64,000 bases of DNA from Streptomyces marianii (GTDB lineage: Bacteria > Actinomycetota > Actinomycetes > Streptomycetales > Streptomycetaceae): positions 2,762,501 through 2,826,500 of the forward strand of contig NZ_VAWE01000001.1 of NCBI RefSeq assembly GCF_005795905.1. The letters are read 5' to 3'. Positions within the stretch are counted from its first letter, which is position 1. Every line of letters starts with the position of its first letter. A program made the position numbers and the translations under genes. This document shows positions 18,288 through 26,787 of the stretch, piece by piece. Under the pieces are notes generated by a model, which was not told the DNA's origin, did no database searches, and saw only the letters and a list, made by a program, of their open reading frames with translations.

Positions 18288-19508
18288 TCAGCGTCGGGCC
18301 ACACCCTCGGCTCGCGCCGCCGCGGCCACGGCGGCGGTGACCGCCGGGGCGACCCGCTCGTCGAACGGCGAGGGGATGACGTAGTCGGGGGCGAGCGCGT
18401 CGCCCACCACGTCGGCCAGCGCGTTCGCCGCCGCGATCTTCATGCCCTCGGTGATCCGCGAGGCCCGCACCTGCAGCGCGCCGGCGAAGATGCCCGGGAA
18501 GGCGAGGACGTTGTTGATCTGGTTGGGGTAGTCGCTGCGGCCGGTGGCCACGACGGAGGCGTACTTGTGCGCCACGTCCGGGTGGACCTCGGGGTTCGGG
18601 TTGGCCATCGCGAAGACGAAGGCTCCCGGCGCCATCGAGGCGACCGCCGGCTCCGGCACGGTGCCGCCGGACACTCCGATGAAGACGTCCGCTCCGGCCA
18701 GCGCCGTCTCCAGCGAGCCGCTGAGTCCGGCCCGGTTCGTGATCTCGGCGAGTTCCCGCTTGACCGGGGTCAGGTCGTCGCGGTCACGGCTGACGATCCC
18801 CTTGCGGTCGGCCACCGCCACGTCGCCGAGCCCCGCCTCGAGGAGGAACTTGGCGATGGCCACGCCGGCCGCGCCCGCTCCCGAGATCACGGCGCGCAGC
18901 TCGCCCAGGCCGCGGCCGGTCAGTCTGGCCGCGTTGCGCAGGGCCGCGAGGGTGACCACGGCGGTGCCGTGCTGGTCGTCGTGGAAGACCGGGATGTCGA
19001 GCCGCTCCTGGAGCCTGCGCTCGATCTCGAAGCACCGCGGCGCCGAGATGTCCTCCAGGTTCACTCCGCCGAAGGACGGCGCCAGCCGGACGACCGTGTC
19101 CACGATCTCGTCGGTGTCCGTGGTCGCGAGGGCGATCGGAACGGCGTCGACGCCGCCGAACTGCTTGAAGAGGATCGCCTTGCCCTCCATCACGGGGAGC
19201 GAGGCCTCCGGTCCGATGTCACCGAGCCCGAGGACCGCCGTACCGTCGGTCACGACCGCGACCACCTGCGACTTCCAGGTGTAGTCGTGGACGAGCTCCG
19301 GCTTCTCGGCGATCGCGGTGCACACCTTGGCGACACCGGGTGTGTACGCGAGGGACAGGTCGTCCTTGTTCCGGACGGGCACTGTGGCCTGGACGGCCAT
19401 CTTGCCGCCGCGGTGCAGCGCGAAGGCCGGATCGAAGGGTTCCCCGGAGTCCCCGGGTGCACTCTCCGTCCCGCTGGCGCTGCCGGGATTGACGATCTCC
19501 GCTGCCAT
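18288..19508 (-). CDS. NAD(P)-dependent malic enzyme
   Basis: A 406-residue cytoplasmic enzyme that decarboxylates malate to pyruvate, linking the TCA cycle to gluconeogenic and biosynthetic NAD(P)H supply. It has the short bacterial malic enzyme layout. The N-terminal domain has [11 protein letters not shown] and [15 protein letters not shown], with the metal site in [12 protein letters not shown]. The NAD-binding domain starts at [17 protein letters not shown], and GVSGGTV and FAMANPNPE follow. The ATG at 19508 ([10 protein letters not shown]) has an AGGGG nine bases upstream. It is monocistronic, with its own terminator downstream. Cofactor preference (NAD or NADP) cannot be settled from sequence by eye. 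Confidence 0.9.
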   Translation of the reverse strand: MAAEIVNPGSASGTESAPGDSGEPFDPAFALHRGGKMAVQATVPVRNKDDLSLAYTPGVAKVCTAIAEKPELVHDYTWKSQVVAVVTDGTAVLGLGDIGPEASLPVMEGKAILFKQFGGVDAVPIALATTDTDEIVDTVVRLAPSFGGVNLEDISAPRCFEIERRLQERLDIPVFHDDQHGTAVVTLAALRNAARLTGRGLGELRAVISGAGAAGVAIAKFLLEAGLGDVAVADRKGIVSRDRDDLTPVKRELAEITNRAGLSGSLETALAGADVFIGVSGGTVPEPAVASMAPGAFVFAMANPNPEVHPDVAHKYASVVATGRSDYPNQINNVLAFPGIFAGALQVRASRITEGMKIAAANALADVVGDALAPDYVIPSPFDERVAPAVTAAVAAAARAEGVARR

Positions 19509-19937
19509 GTTCGTTTGACCCCTTAAGTCTTCATCAGTTGAGGGTTGCCACTCCTGGTTGAGGAGGGGTGGGCTGGCACCGCGTCCGTTCCCTGTCCCGG
19601 GTGGTTGGCCCGCCCCGACGGGGGGAGGTACGTACGCGCGGGCGCGCCGCACAACGCGCCCTGAGCCCCGGATGAGGGGTGTAAGGATCCTTCTTACCGG
19701 ACGGACGGCACCGGAGACGAGCCCATTGGCCCGTCCATGATCTCCCAGTGACCTGATTCATAGCGACATATGCTGACAAGGCAGGAACACTTGGCGAAAA
19801 GCACGATGAATGCCGTCCGCATCCCGAGACGATCCGAAGATCTTCCGGCTGGAAGAAGAAACCACCGCAGATGATGCGGCTGGTGGGGCCCTGACGTACC
19901 GGCCCGTAGCGCTTCGGGGGTCACCCGTTATCCGATT
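19509..19937. other. Gene-free divergent region upstream of malic enzyme
   Basis: This is most of a 554-base gap between malic enzyme and the amino-acid transporter operon. It holds the perfect palindrome AAGGATCCTT at 19683-19692 inside GTAAGGATCCTTCTTAC, and a CTTCC-GGCT-GGAAG hairpin near 19842. GC content falls near 19740-19850. No convincing coding sequence was seen; any promoter of malic enzyme should lie here. Confidence 0.45.
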
Positions 19938-19966
19938 TTGACATGCGTAGCCCACTGTATGGGCTA
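19938..19966 (+). promoter_or_regulatory. TTGACA promoter with overlapping inverted-repeat operator
   Basis: TTGACA (19938-19943) is a perfect -35 hexamer. Directly downstream is a perfect 7-base inverted repeat TAGCCCA-CTGTA-TGGGCTA (19948-19966), covering where RNA polymerase would contact the -10. The layout suggests a repressor-controlled promoter for the ABC transporter genes starting at 20063. No good -10 is visible at exact spacing. Confidence 0.5.
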
Positions 19967-20062
19967 GTCCGAATGGCAAGATGCCGGAAACACACAAGGT
20001 CGACACTCGAAGACGAGTGCACGACGCCTGGCAAACCCACACCTGCCCGGAGGGCCACGATC

Positions 20063-21034
20063 ATGACCGCAAGCACCACCCGCCGCTCGACCGCCGCCAA
20101 GTCCAGGATCGCCGCGGTGAGCGCGATCGCGGTCGCCGGTGCCCTGCTGCTCACCTCCTGCGGTGACCAGACGAACTCGGGATCGGGCACCAAGGAGAAG
20201 GACGGCGCGGCCACCTCCACGGCGCCGCTGGCGGACAAGCTGCCGCAGTCGATCCGGGACAAGGGTGTCGTCAAGGTCGGTTCGGACATCGCCTACCCGC
20301 CGGTGGAGTTCAAGGACGGTTCCGGCAAGGTCGTCGGCATCGACCCCGACATCGCCGACGCCCTGGGCAAGCAGCTCGGCGTGAAGTTCGAGTTCGAGAA
20401 CGGCACCTTCGACACCCTGATCACGGGTCTGCGCTCGAAGCGCTACGACATGGCCATGTCGGCGATGACGGACACGAAGGACCGCCAGGAGGGCGTGGAC
20501 TCCGGGACCGGCAAGAAGGTCGGCGAGGGCGTCGACTTCGTCGACTACTTCACCGCCGGTGTCTCGATCTACACCAAGAAGGGCGACGACAAGGGCATCA
20601 AGACCTGGTCGGACCTGTGCGGCAAGAAGATCGTCGTGCAGCGCGGCACGGTCTCCGAGGACCTGGCCAAGGCCGAGAACGACAAGTGCGTGAAGGCCAA
20701 GAAGGGCAAGATCACGATCGAGGCCTTCGACAACGACCAGCAGGCCCAGACCCGTCTGCGCGCCGGCGGCGCCGACGCCGGTTCCTCGGACTTCCCCGTC
20801 GCCGCCTACGCCGTGAAGACCTCCGGTGGCGGCAACGACTTCCAGATCGTGGGCGAGCAGGTCGAGGCGGCCCCGTACGGCATCGCGGTGGCCAAGGGCA
20901 ACACGGAGCTGCGCGACGCGCTCCAGGCCGCGCTGGACGCCATCATCAAGAACGGCGAGTACGAGAAGATCATCGCCAAGTGGGGTGTCCAGGCCGGCGC
21001 GGTGACCGAGGCCAAGATCAACGGCGGTTCCTGA
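20063..21034 (+). CDS. Amino-acid ABC transporter substrate-binding lipoprotein
   Basis: A 323-residue extracellular solute-binding protein of family 3, which captures polar amino acids for the permease encoded next. The ATG at 20063 has a GGAGGG site. A signal peptide ends in the lipobox LLLTSCGD, so the protein is lipid-anchored at the Cys. The mature part has typical SBP_bac_3 features: KVGSDIAYPPVEFKDGSG, DIADALGKQLGVKFEF, and a LITGLRSKRYDMAMSAMTDT stretch. It is the first gene of a three-gene transport operon. Ligand specificity (glutamate, glutamine or basic amino acids) is not determined by sequence inspection. Confidence 0.9.
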   Translation: MTASTTRRSTAAKSRIAAVSAIAVAGALLLTSCGDQTNSGSGTKEKDGAATSTAPLADKLPQSIRDKGVVKVGSDIAYPPVEFKDGSGKVVGIDPDIADALGKQLGVKFEFENGTFDTLITGLRSKRYDMAMSAMTDTKDRQEGVDSGTGKKVGEGVDFVDYFTAGVSIYTKKGDDKGIKTWSDLCGKKIVVQRGTVSEDLAKAENDKCVKAKKGKITIEAFDNDQQAQTRLRAGGADAGSSDFPVAAYAVKTSGGGNDFQIVGEQVEAAPYGIAVAKGNTELRDALQAALDAIIKNGEYEKIIAKWGVQAGAVTEAKINGGS

Positions 21035-21081
21035 TCCCGGTCGGGATCTGACCTCGGCACTGAAGCACTGAAAGGCTCCAC

Positions 21082-22026
21082 GTGACTGTCGACATCGACA
21101 AGACGGGTCCGGAGGACACGCCGCCCACGCCCAAGGCCGGACCGGAGGCCATCAAGGCCATTCCGGTGCGGCACTACGGCCGGTACGTCTCCGCCGTCGT
21201 GGCGATCGCGCTGTTCGCCGCGATCGTCTACGCCTTCTCCCAAGGCAAGATCAACTGGGGCGCGATCCCCGAGTACTTCTTCGACCAGCGCATCCTCGAC
21301 GGCGTCGGGAACACCCTGATCCTGACCGTCCTGTCGATGGCCATCGGCATCGCCGGCGGCATCCTCCTCGCGGTCATGCGCCTGTCGAAGAACCCGGTGA
21401 CCTCCTCCATCGCCTGGTTCTACATCTGGTTCTTCCGCGGCACCCCGGTCCTGGTCCAGCTCATCGTCTGGTTCAACCTCGGTCTCGTCTTCGAGTACAT
21501 CAACCTCGGACCGTTCTACCGCGACGAATGGTCCGACTTCATGACCCCGATGCTCACCGCACTGCTGGGACTGGGCCTCAACGAAGCCGCCTACATGGCC
21601 GAGATCTGCCGCGCCGGCCTCCTGTCCGTCGACGAAGGCCAGAGCGAGGCCTCCCACGCGCTCGGCATGAGCCACGGCAAGACCCTGCGCCGCATCGTCA
21701 TCCCCCAGGCCATGCGCGTCATCGTGCCCCCCACGGGCAACGAGGTCATCAACATGCTCAAGACCACGTCCCTGGTCTCGGTGGTCCAGTTCTCCGAACT
21801 GTTCCGCCAGGCCCAGGACATCGGCCAGACCTCCGGCGCCCCCGTCGAAATGCTCTTCCTCGCCGCCGCCTGGTACCTGATCATGACCTCGATCCTCAGC
21901 GTCGGCCAGTACTACCTCGAGCGCTACTACGCCCGGGGCTCCAGCCGCAGCCTGCCGCCCACCCCCCTGCAGAAGATCAAGGCCACCGTCTTCTCGGTGC
22001 GCCGCCCGAAGGGAGTCGCGGCATGA
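21082..22026 (+). CDS. Amino-acid ABC transporter permease
   Basis: A 314-residue inner-membrane permease of the HisM/GlnP type. An unusually long, Pro-rich cytoplasmic N-terminus (about 35 residues) precedes the membrane segments: [14 protein letters not shown], then [39 protein letters not shown] and others. The EAA-loop region reads [20 protein letters not shown], which docks to the ATPase. The GTG start at 21082 has a GAAAGG site. Its TGA stop overlaps the ATG of the ATPase gene (ATGA), so the two are translationally coupled. Confidence 0.9.
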   Translation: MTVDIDKTGPEDTPPTPKAGPEAIKAIPVRHYGRYVSAVVAIALFAAIVYAFSQGKINWGAIPEYFFDQRILDGVGNTLILTVLSMAIGIAGGILLAVMRLSKNPVTSSIAWFYIWFFRGTPVLVQLIVWFNLGLVFEYINLGPFYRDEWSDFMTPMLTALLGLGLNEAAYMAEICRAGLLSVDEGQSEASHALGMSHGKTLRRIVIPQAMRVIVPPTGNEVINMLKTTSLVSVVQFSELFRQAQDIGQTSGAPVEMLFLAAAWYLIMTSILSVGQYYLERYYARGSSRSLPPTPLQKIKATVFSVRRPKGVAA

Positions 22027-22784
22027 CCGCCATGGTCAAGGCCGAAGGCGTCCACAAGTCCTACGGCCACATCGAAGTCCTCAAGGGCATCGACCTCGAG
22101 GTCGCCCCGCGCGAGGTGTTCTGCCTCATCGGCCCCTCCGGCTCCGGCAAGTCGACCTTCCTCCGGTGCATCAACCACCTGGAGAAGATCAACGCAGGCC
22201 GGCTCTGGGTCGACGGCGAACTCGTCGGCTACCGCCAGAAGGGCGACAAGCTCTACGAACTCAAGGACAGCGAGGTCGCCCTCAAGCGCCGTGACATCGG
22301 CATGGTGTTCCAGCGCTTCAACCTGTTCCCCCACATGACCGCCGTCGAGAACGTCATGGAGGCCCCCGTCCAGGTCAAGGGGGAGGCCAAGGCCGTCGCC
22401 CGGGAACGGGCCCTGAAGCTCCTCGACCGCGTCGGCCTCGGCGACAAGGCAGGGAACTACCCCTCCCAGCTCTCCGGCGGCCAGCAGCAGCGCGTCGCCA
22501 TCGCCCGGGCCCTGGCGATGGAACCCAAGCTGATGCTCTTCGACGAGCCCACCTCGGCCCTCGACCCCGAGTTGGTCGGCGACGTCCTCGACGTCATGCG
22601 CGGCCTCGCCGAGGACGGCATGACCATGGTCGTCGTCACCCACGAAATGGGCTTCGCCCGCGAGGTCGGCGACAACCTCGTCTTCATGGACGGTGGTGTC
22701 GTCGTCGAATCGGGCAATCCCCGCGACGTCCTCACCAACCCCCAGCACGACCGCACCAAGGCCTTCCTCTCCAAGGTGCTGTAA
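22023..22784 (+). CDS. Amino-acid ABC transporter ATP-binding protein
   Basis: A 253-residue ABC ATPase of the GlnQ/HisP class. Walker A is GPSGSGKST near residue 38, the Q-loop is in [13 protein letters not shown], the signature is [17 protein letters not shown], Walker B is [12 protein letters not shown], and the switch His lies in VVVTHEMGF. It powers import by the permease with which it overlaps by four bases. A strong palindromic terminator follows 24 bases after the stop, closing the three-gene operon. Confidence 0.93.
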   Translation: MTAMVKAEGVHKSYGHIEVLKGIDLEVAPREVFCLIGPSGSGKSTFLRCINHLEKINAGRLWVDGELVGYRQKGDKLYELKDSEVALKRRDIGMVFQRFNLFPHMTAVENVMEAPVQVKGEAKAVARERALKLLDRVGLGDKAGNYPSQLSGGQQQRVAIARALAMEPKLMLFDEPTSALDPELVGDVLDVMRGLAEDGMTMVVVTHEMGFAREVGDNLVFMDGGVVVESGNPRDVLTNPQHDRTKAFLSKVL

Positions 22785-22808
22785 AGCTCGGTGGACCGCC
22801 GTACCGGA

Positions 22809-22846
22809 CGCCGGAGGCGGCAGGGCATGCCCTGCCGCCTCCGGCG
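22809..22846. terminator. 38-base perfect palindrome, bidirectional terminator
   Basis: The sequence from 22809 is a perfect inverted repeat with 19-base arms (CGCCGGAGGCGGCAGGGCA and its complement) and no spacer. It sits between the ends of the ABC operon and the convergent methyltransferase gene and would stop both transcripts. Confidence 0.8.
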
Positions 22847-22865
22847 TTCGTCCGTCCGGGCCGGG

Positions 22866-23633
22866 TCACTTCAGCGCGAGCACCAGCGCGTCGGAGGGCG
22901 ACGCCCACACCGGCCGGGCCTCGGCGAAGCCGGCGGCCCGCAGGATGTCGGCGTGCCACCGGGCGGACGGGGTGTCGCCGTCTGCGTGCTCTCCGTAGAT
23001 CTCGAAGCGGCGGGCGGTGGGGGCGGCCAGGACGGGGTCCGCGGCCGCCAGGGCCCACCAGTCGGCCCAGTCGAGCGCCCCGGCGGCCCTTGCCCGGTCC
23101 ATCGCGGCATGCCGGTGGCTGCGCTCGGCCGCGTTGATGCGCGGGGTGGCGCCGTCCTTCATGTGGTCGGCGTTCATGAGGACACCGCCGTCCACGACCA
23201 GGCCGGCGAGCTGCCCGTAGAGGGCGGCGAGCGGTTCGGCGTGCAGCCAGTGCAGCGCGGTGGCGGTCAGCACGGCGTCGTACGAGGTGTGCGGCAGGGC
23301 CGCGGTCCAGTCCGGGTCCTTGAGGTCGGCGGTGACGAAGGTGACGCGCCGGTCCCCGGCGAAGTACCCCTCGGCGATGGTCAGCAGCGCGGGGTCGAGG
23401 TCGACGCCGACACTCTCGGCCTTCGGGAACCGCTTGAGCAGCCTGTCCGTGATACTTCCCGTACCGCAGGCGAGGTCGAGGACCCTCGGCTCGGGGCCCG
23501 CGAAGGCCTCGACCATGTCCAGCATCACCCGGAACCGCTCCTCGCGGTCGGGCATGTACCACTCCTGCTGGCGGTCCCAGCTCTCCTGCCAGGCCCGCCA
23601 GTCGGTTCCGGTGACGGCCGCGCTCTCGGTCAT
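22866..23633 (-). CDS. Class I SAM-dependent methyltransferase
   Basis: A 255-residue cytoplasmic methyltransferase. The SAM-binding motif I is [16 protein letters not shown] near residue 50-65, with the acidic end of strand 2 in [10 protein letters not shown] and a motif IV-like [13 protein letters not shown]. The substrate is unknown; the fold resembles trans-aconitate or small-molecule methyltransferases. The ATG at 23633 has a GGGAGGAG site seven bases upstream. It is divergent from the CGNR gene across a short region with a dyad, and convergent with the ABC operon. Confidence 0.82.
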   Translation of the reverse strand: MTESAAVTGTDWRAWQESWDRQQEWYMPDREERFRVMLDMVEAFAGPEPRVLDLACGTGSITDRLLKRFPKAESVGVDLDPALLTIAEGYFAGDRRVTFVTADLKDPDWTAALPHTSYDAVLTATALHWLHAEPLAALYGQLAGLVVDGGVLMNADHMKDGATPRINAAERSHRHAAMDRARAAGALDWADWWALAAADPVLAAPTARRFEIYGEHADGDTPSARWHADILRAAGFAEARPVWASPSDALVLALK

Positions 23634-23650
23634 CCGCACTCCTCCCGTCC

Positions 23651-23677
23651 GTAATACCCTCGGATGCAAAGCATTAC
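23651..23677. promoter_or_regulatory. Nested dyad in divergent promoter region
   Basis: GTAAT (23651-23655) pairs with ATTAC (23673-23677), and inside lies ATGC-AAA-GCAT (23664-23674). The site is AT-rich for this genome and lies between the divergent methyltransferase and CGNR genes. It is a candidate operator, perhaps for the CGNR protein itself. Confidence 0.4.
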
Positions 23678-23724
23678 TTACCTCATCCGTCGCCGACACT
23701 AGACCTCCTCCGTAAGGACTACAA

Positions 23725-24354
23725 GTGGAACTGGCCTCTTACTCGGACTACGCCGTGCGTCTGGTCAACACCGAGGAGCCGGCCCGCACCAAGGACACGC
23801 TCACGTCGGTGGAGGCCGTCCGCGAACTCTTCGGCCCCTCCTCCCAGATGGCACGCCGGGCCACCGACGCGGACGTCACCCGGTTCCGGTCGGTACGGGC
23901 CAGACTCCGCGCGGTCTTCACCGCAGCGGACTCCGGCGACCAGACCCAGGCCGTCGACCTGCTGAACTCACTGCTCCTGGAGTTCCCGGTCAGCCCGCAG
24001 ATCTCCGGCCACGACTTCCTGGACGACGAGGGACGGCCCCGCTGGCACATGCACCTCGCCGACCACCCGTCCAACGCGACCTCCGGCTACGCCGCGATCG
24101 CCGCGATGGGACTCGCCGTCCATCTCACCGAGTACGGCGTCGACCGGCTCGGCCTCTGCCAGGCCGCGCCCTGCCGCAACGCCTACCTGGACACGTCCAC
24201 CAACCGCTCACGCCGCTACTGCTCGGACCGCTGCGCCACCCGCGCCAACGTCGCCGCCTACCGCGCCCGCAAACGCCTGGAGACCGAGCGGTCGGAGAGC
24301 ACGGGCCGCACCGCGGAGAACGCCCAGGCCAGCAGCCCGAACCCGGACCTCTGA
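23725..24354 (+). CDS. CGNR zinc-finger (ABATE-domain) protein
   Basis: A 209-residue protein. The N-terminal ABATE-type region begins LASYSDYAVRLVNTEEP. The C-terminal CGNR zinc finger contains four cysteines in LCQAAPCRNAYLDTS and RRYCSDRCATRANVAAYRA (about residues 150-185), which match the family's paired-Cys layout. Such proteins are thought to bind nucleic acid and act as stress-linked regulators. The GTG at 23725 has an AAGGA site. Its last 97 bases overlap the end of sodX on the other strand. Confidence 0.82.
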   Translation: MELASYSDYAVRLVNTEEPARTKDTLTSVEAVRELFGPSSQMARRATDADVTRFRSVRARLRAVFTAADSGDQTQAVDLLNSLLLEFPVSPQISGHDFLDDEGRPRWHMHLADHPSNATSGYAAIAAMGLAVHLTEYGVDRLGLCQAAPCRNAYLDTSTNRSRRYCSDRCATRANVAAYRARKRLETERSESTGRTAENAQASSPNPDL

Positions 24355-24677
24355 CCTTGCGGGCGCGGTCGGTACCGCGCCCGTACCCGCCCCAGCAGCA
24401 GGCTCTCGGGCACCGTGCCGAACACCCGGCTGTCCCCTTCCGCATACGGGTTGTCGCCCAGCACCCACCAGCCCTCCCGGCGCCGCTCGACCACCCGCTT
24501 CACGATCAGCAGGTCCTGCTGCAGCGGATGCCGGAGCACGGCCACGTCCCCGGGTCGCACGGCGGCCCCGTAGTGCACCAGCAGCCGGTCCCCGTGCGCC
24601 AGCGTGGGATGCATGGAGGGCCCGGCCACCTCCGCGACCCCGAAGGGCGCACTCGGCTCCCGCCCCTGCTCCGTCAT
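24258..24677 (-). CDS. sodX: Nickel superoxide dismutase maturation protease SodX
   Basis: A 139-residue signal-peptidase-like (S24/S26) protease. The catalytic Ser is in GPSMHPTL near residue 20 and the Lys in LLIVKRVVERR near residue 60; GDNPYAEGDSR is the conserved box after it. Unlike ordinary signal peptidases it has no membrane anchor at the N-terminus. SodX removes the leader of pro-SodN so that His1 can bind nickel. It is divergent from sodN, as in other Streptomyces. The ATG at 24677 (MTEQGREPS) was chosen because the family sequence begins just after it. Its 3' end overlaps the convergent CGNR gene by 97 bases. Confidence 0.88.
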   Translation of the reverse strand: MTEQGREPSAPFGVAEVAGPSMHPTLAHGDRLLVHYGAAVRPGDVAVLRHPLQQDLLIVKRVVERRREGWWVLGDNPYAEGDSRVFGTVPESLLLGRVRARYRPRPQGQRSGFGLLAWAFSAVRPVLSDRSVSRRLRAR

Positions 24678-24827
24678 CGGCCACCTCCGGGTCCCTCGGT
24701 GTCTTCCACCACACGTCCCATGGTCACCCTGGACTTTTGACCTAAGCCGCAGGGGGCACTCGCGAAAACGCGCCACTCACGGAGTAATGTCCCACCTGAG
24801 AAGACGATCACGAGGAAGGACAGCTCA

Positions 24828-25223
24828 ATGCTCTCCCGCCTGTTTGCCCCCAAGGTGAAGGTCAGCGCGCACTGCGACCTGCCCTGCGGCGTCTACGACC
24901 CGGCCCAGGCCCGGATCGAGGCCGAGTCGGTCAAGGCCGTGCAGGAGAAGATGGCCGCGAACGACGACCCGCACTTCCAGGCCCGCGCCACGGTGATCAA
25001 GGAGCAGCGCGCGGAGCTCGCCAAGCACCATGTGTCGGTGCTCTGGAGCGACTACTTCAAGCCCCCGCACTTCGAGAAGTACCCGGAGCTGCACCAGCTG
25101 GTCAACGAGACCCTGAAGGCGCTCTCCGCGGCCAAGGCCTCGACCGACCCGAAGACTGGCGAGAAGGCCCTGGAGCTCATCGCCGAGATCGACCGCATCT
25201 TCTGGGAGACGAAGAAGGCCTGA
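24828..25223 (+). CDS. sodN: Nickel-containing superoxide dismutase SodN
   Basis: A 131-residue Ni-SOD precursor that dismutates superoxide in the cytoplasm as a hexamer. The first 14 residues (MLSRLFAPKVKVSA) are the leader removed by SodX. The mature enzyme starts HCDLPCGVY, whose His1, Cys2 and Cys6 form the nickel hook (His15, Cys16 and Cys20 of the precursor). The length and conserved C-terminus EIDRIFWETKKA match Streptomyces SodN. The ATG at 24828 has a GAGGAAGGA site. Transcription in the genus responds to nickel; no Nur box was confidently seen here. Confidence 0.95.
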   Translation: MLSRLFAPKVKVSAHCDLPCGVYDPAQARIEAESVKAVQEKMAANDDPHFQARATVIKEQRAELAKHHVSVLWSDYFKPPHFEKYPELHQLVNETLKALSAAKASTDPKTGEKALELIAEIDRIFWETKKA

Positions 25224-25230
25224 TCTCGGC

Positions 25231-25600
25231 CTAGGCAGCCTGACCTGCATTTTCGCGGGTCTGGCTACCTACCTGTCCGCACCCGGACCGCAGGCCGCCG
25301 CGCACGGCGACCACGGCGGCCCGGGTGCGGTCTTCTACGCCCGGCCACCGGTGCGCGTAGATCCGCAGCGTGATGACGGCGGACGCGTGCCCGAGGACGA
25401 GCTGGACCTGCTTGACGCTCGCGCCGCCGGCGATGAGCGCGGAGGCGCAGAAGTGCCGCAGGTCATGGGTGACCATGTGCGGCAGCTCGACGGCCTTACG
25501 GCCCTCCCTCTCGGCGGCCCCGTTCTCGGCTGCCTGGAGCGCGCGGCGGGCGCAGTTCCACTCGGCCTTCCAGCGCCGGTAGTTGAACGGCTCCCCCCTC
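25231..25600 (-). pseudogene. Truncated tyrosine recombinase (integrase) C-terminus
   Basis: Only the last ~115 residues of a phage- or AICE-type integrase remain. The catalytic set is partly intact: Arg in VTHDLRHFCASALI, then the His and Tyr region LGHASAVITLRIYAHRW. The N-terminal DNA-binding and core domains and the first catalytic Arg are gone. The upstream sequence is unrelated, so the gene is a remnant. It ends 7 bases after sodN in convergent orientation. No tRNA gene or attachment site is recognisable beside it. Confidence 0.75.
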
Positions 25601-25962
25601 CTCCATCGTGAACAGCCACCAACCACCCCAGCACGTCTGGCACTGCCCGGTCCGTACCGCGCCCGGCGACCGCTACCTCACCGACTGGCGGAACTGCGGG
25701 CGGCGGCGACGGCGTTCAACCGCGCCCGCCGCTCCGCCACCCGCGCCGACCACCAGGCCGCCACCCCAAACGGGCGTGACCACGCCGCCGACCCCACGAC
25801 TGACTCTGGACGCCGCCCGTGCCCTTCAGGAGTACGCAGCCGGACGAGCAAGGCGCCGATCCCGGTGTCGCCCCATGCCGTCCCCCAGGAACACCTGACC
25901 TCTGGCCCCCGTAGTGGCCCTCGCCTTGGCCCCCGCGCTGGCTCCCGACCCGAATGAGTTGA
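25601..25962. other. Degenerate stretch between integrase remnant and AOC gene
   Basis: Plus-strand frames here contain pieces such as HVWHCPVRTAPGDRYLTDW and LAELRAAATAFNRARRS that look like fragments of one small protein of a mobile element, in different frames. No intact gene, ribosome binding site or known family could be supported. I read it as decayed integrative-element DNA. Confidence 0.35.
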
Positions 25963-26034
25963 GAGCGTCCGCCAGCAGGCGGTGAGCCCCGTCGCACCAC
26001 CGCTGTCGCGTCTATGACCTACTGGCGGACGCTC
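25963..26034. repeat. 13-base inverted repeat spanning 72 bases
   Basis: GAGCGTCCGCCAG (25963-25975) and its exact complement CTGGCGGACGCTC (26022-26034) face each other over 46 bases. Inside, GGCGGTG and CCACCGC give a second, weaker pairing. It lies immediately after the stop of the AOC-barrel gene (minus strand), so it may be its terminator. It could also be the ends of a tiny mobile element. Confidence 0.55.
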
Positions 26035-26037
26035 CTA

Positions 26038-26508
26038 TCATCTTCTGACCCCGTTGAGGTAGACAATGATCTCGCGCGTGCCACCGGAGGACGGCCCGAA
26101 CTCGGCTTCGCCGGTAACGTTCCTGAACCTTGCTGTGCCCCCGGTCACCGCGGATGAGAAGACTGCGAAGTTGCCTTCCGTGAAGGCCCGGGTTTCGAAC
26201 TGCCCGTCAGGTGTTCTGAACCCCGATTCGCAGATGATTCTGCGTGGTGTGGAGGCCGCGACCGTGCAGATTCTGGCATAGCTTCCGAAGTGCTTGCCGT
26301 GCATGGTCAGGGCTCCGGTTGCGCCGAAGGTGGCTCCGGGCGTCGGGTCAGAGCTGTTGCCGAACTGAGTCTCCTGCATGGTTTTCAGTTTCAGGACCAC
26401 AGTCTGTTTGTTGTCGTAGTCGGCTTGAGCTGGTGATCCCGTGATGGCTGCGCCGCTGAGTGCAAGAACCGCTACAGCGATGGTGCTCGATACTGCTGCC
26501 TTGTTCAT
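26038..26508 (-). CDS. Secreted allene oxide cyclase barrel-like protein
   Basis: A 156-residue exported protein. Its signal peptide (MNKAAVSSTIAVAVLALSG) ends near SPAQADYD. The mature 125 residues resemble the AOC/dirigent-like beta-barrel: VVLKLKTMQETQF, GATGALTMHGKHFGSYARIC, GNFAVFSSAVTGGTARFRNV and GEAEFGPSSGGTREIIVYL. Two cysteines (ARICTV and RIICESG) could form a disulfide. Members bind or cyclise small hydrophobic molecules in plants, but the bacterial proteins have no assigned function. Base composition is clearly lower in GC than neighbouring genes, and it sits among mobile-element remnants, which suggests horizontal acquisition. Confidence 0.65.
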   Translation of the reverse strand: MNKAAVSSTIAVAVLALSGAAITGSPAQADYDNKQTVVLKLKTMQETQFGNSSDPTPGATFGATGALTMHGKHFGSYARICTVAASTPRRIICESGFRTPDGQFETRAFTEGNFAVFSSAVTGGTARFRNVTGEAEFGPSSGGTREIIVYLNGVRR

Positions 26509-26643
26509 GGGGAGCCCTTCTGTGGCTGGCCGATTAGCGCTGCGCCAATGGCCTCATCCTGGCCGCCAAGCTGATCGGCTGCCACCGAAGGACCAGGTCA
26601 CTAGTCCATCTAGGGGGCGTATTTGCTTGTGATCAACAGATGG

Positions 26644-26769
26644 TCCGGGTGAGGTGAGGTCCTTGAGCCAGATCATCGAGGCGCGAAGGTGGAGGCCGGC
26701 GAGGTAGCTCGCGGGTGTCTTGTCTTACCGGGTAGCGATGCCTCGCCAGGCCCTCAGCCTGTTGATCAG
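26644..26769 (-). pseudogene. IS5-family transposase C-terminal remnant with nonsense codon
   Basis: Read on the minus strand, the frame gives INRLRAWRGIATR, then a TAA, then DKTPASYLAGLHLRASM and IWLKDL in the same frame. This is the C-terminal end of an IS5-group transposase, in which a Tyr normally follows GIATR. A single T-to-A change (TAT to TAA) would explain the stop. Nothing of the catalytic DDE core remains. It abuts the IS3 remnant on its upstream side. Confidence 0.65.
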
Positions 26770-26787
26770 CCGACGCGCTTCCCGAAG

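Noticed and set aside
17760..18290. Several overlapping frames in the repeat-rich gap
   Set aside because: All are Arg/Pro/Gly-rich in every frame and come from the repeated GC-rich DNA. No start signal is visible.
24737..24790. TTGACC and TAATGT upstream of sodN as a promoter
   Set aside because: The two hexamers are more than 40 bases apart, and no alternative partner has correct spacing.
25224..25260. tRNA or attachment site next to the integrase remnant
   Set aside because: No cloverleaf-forming sequence or repeated core was seen near the sodN end.
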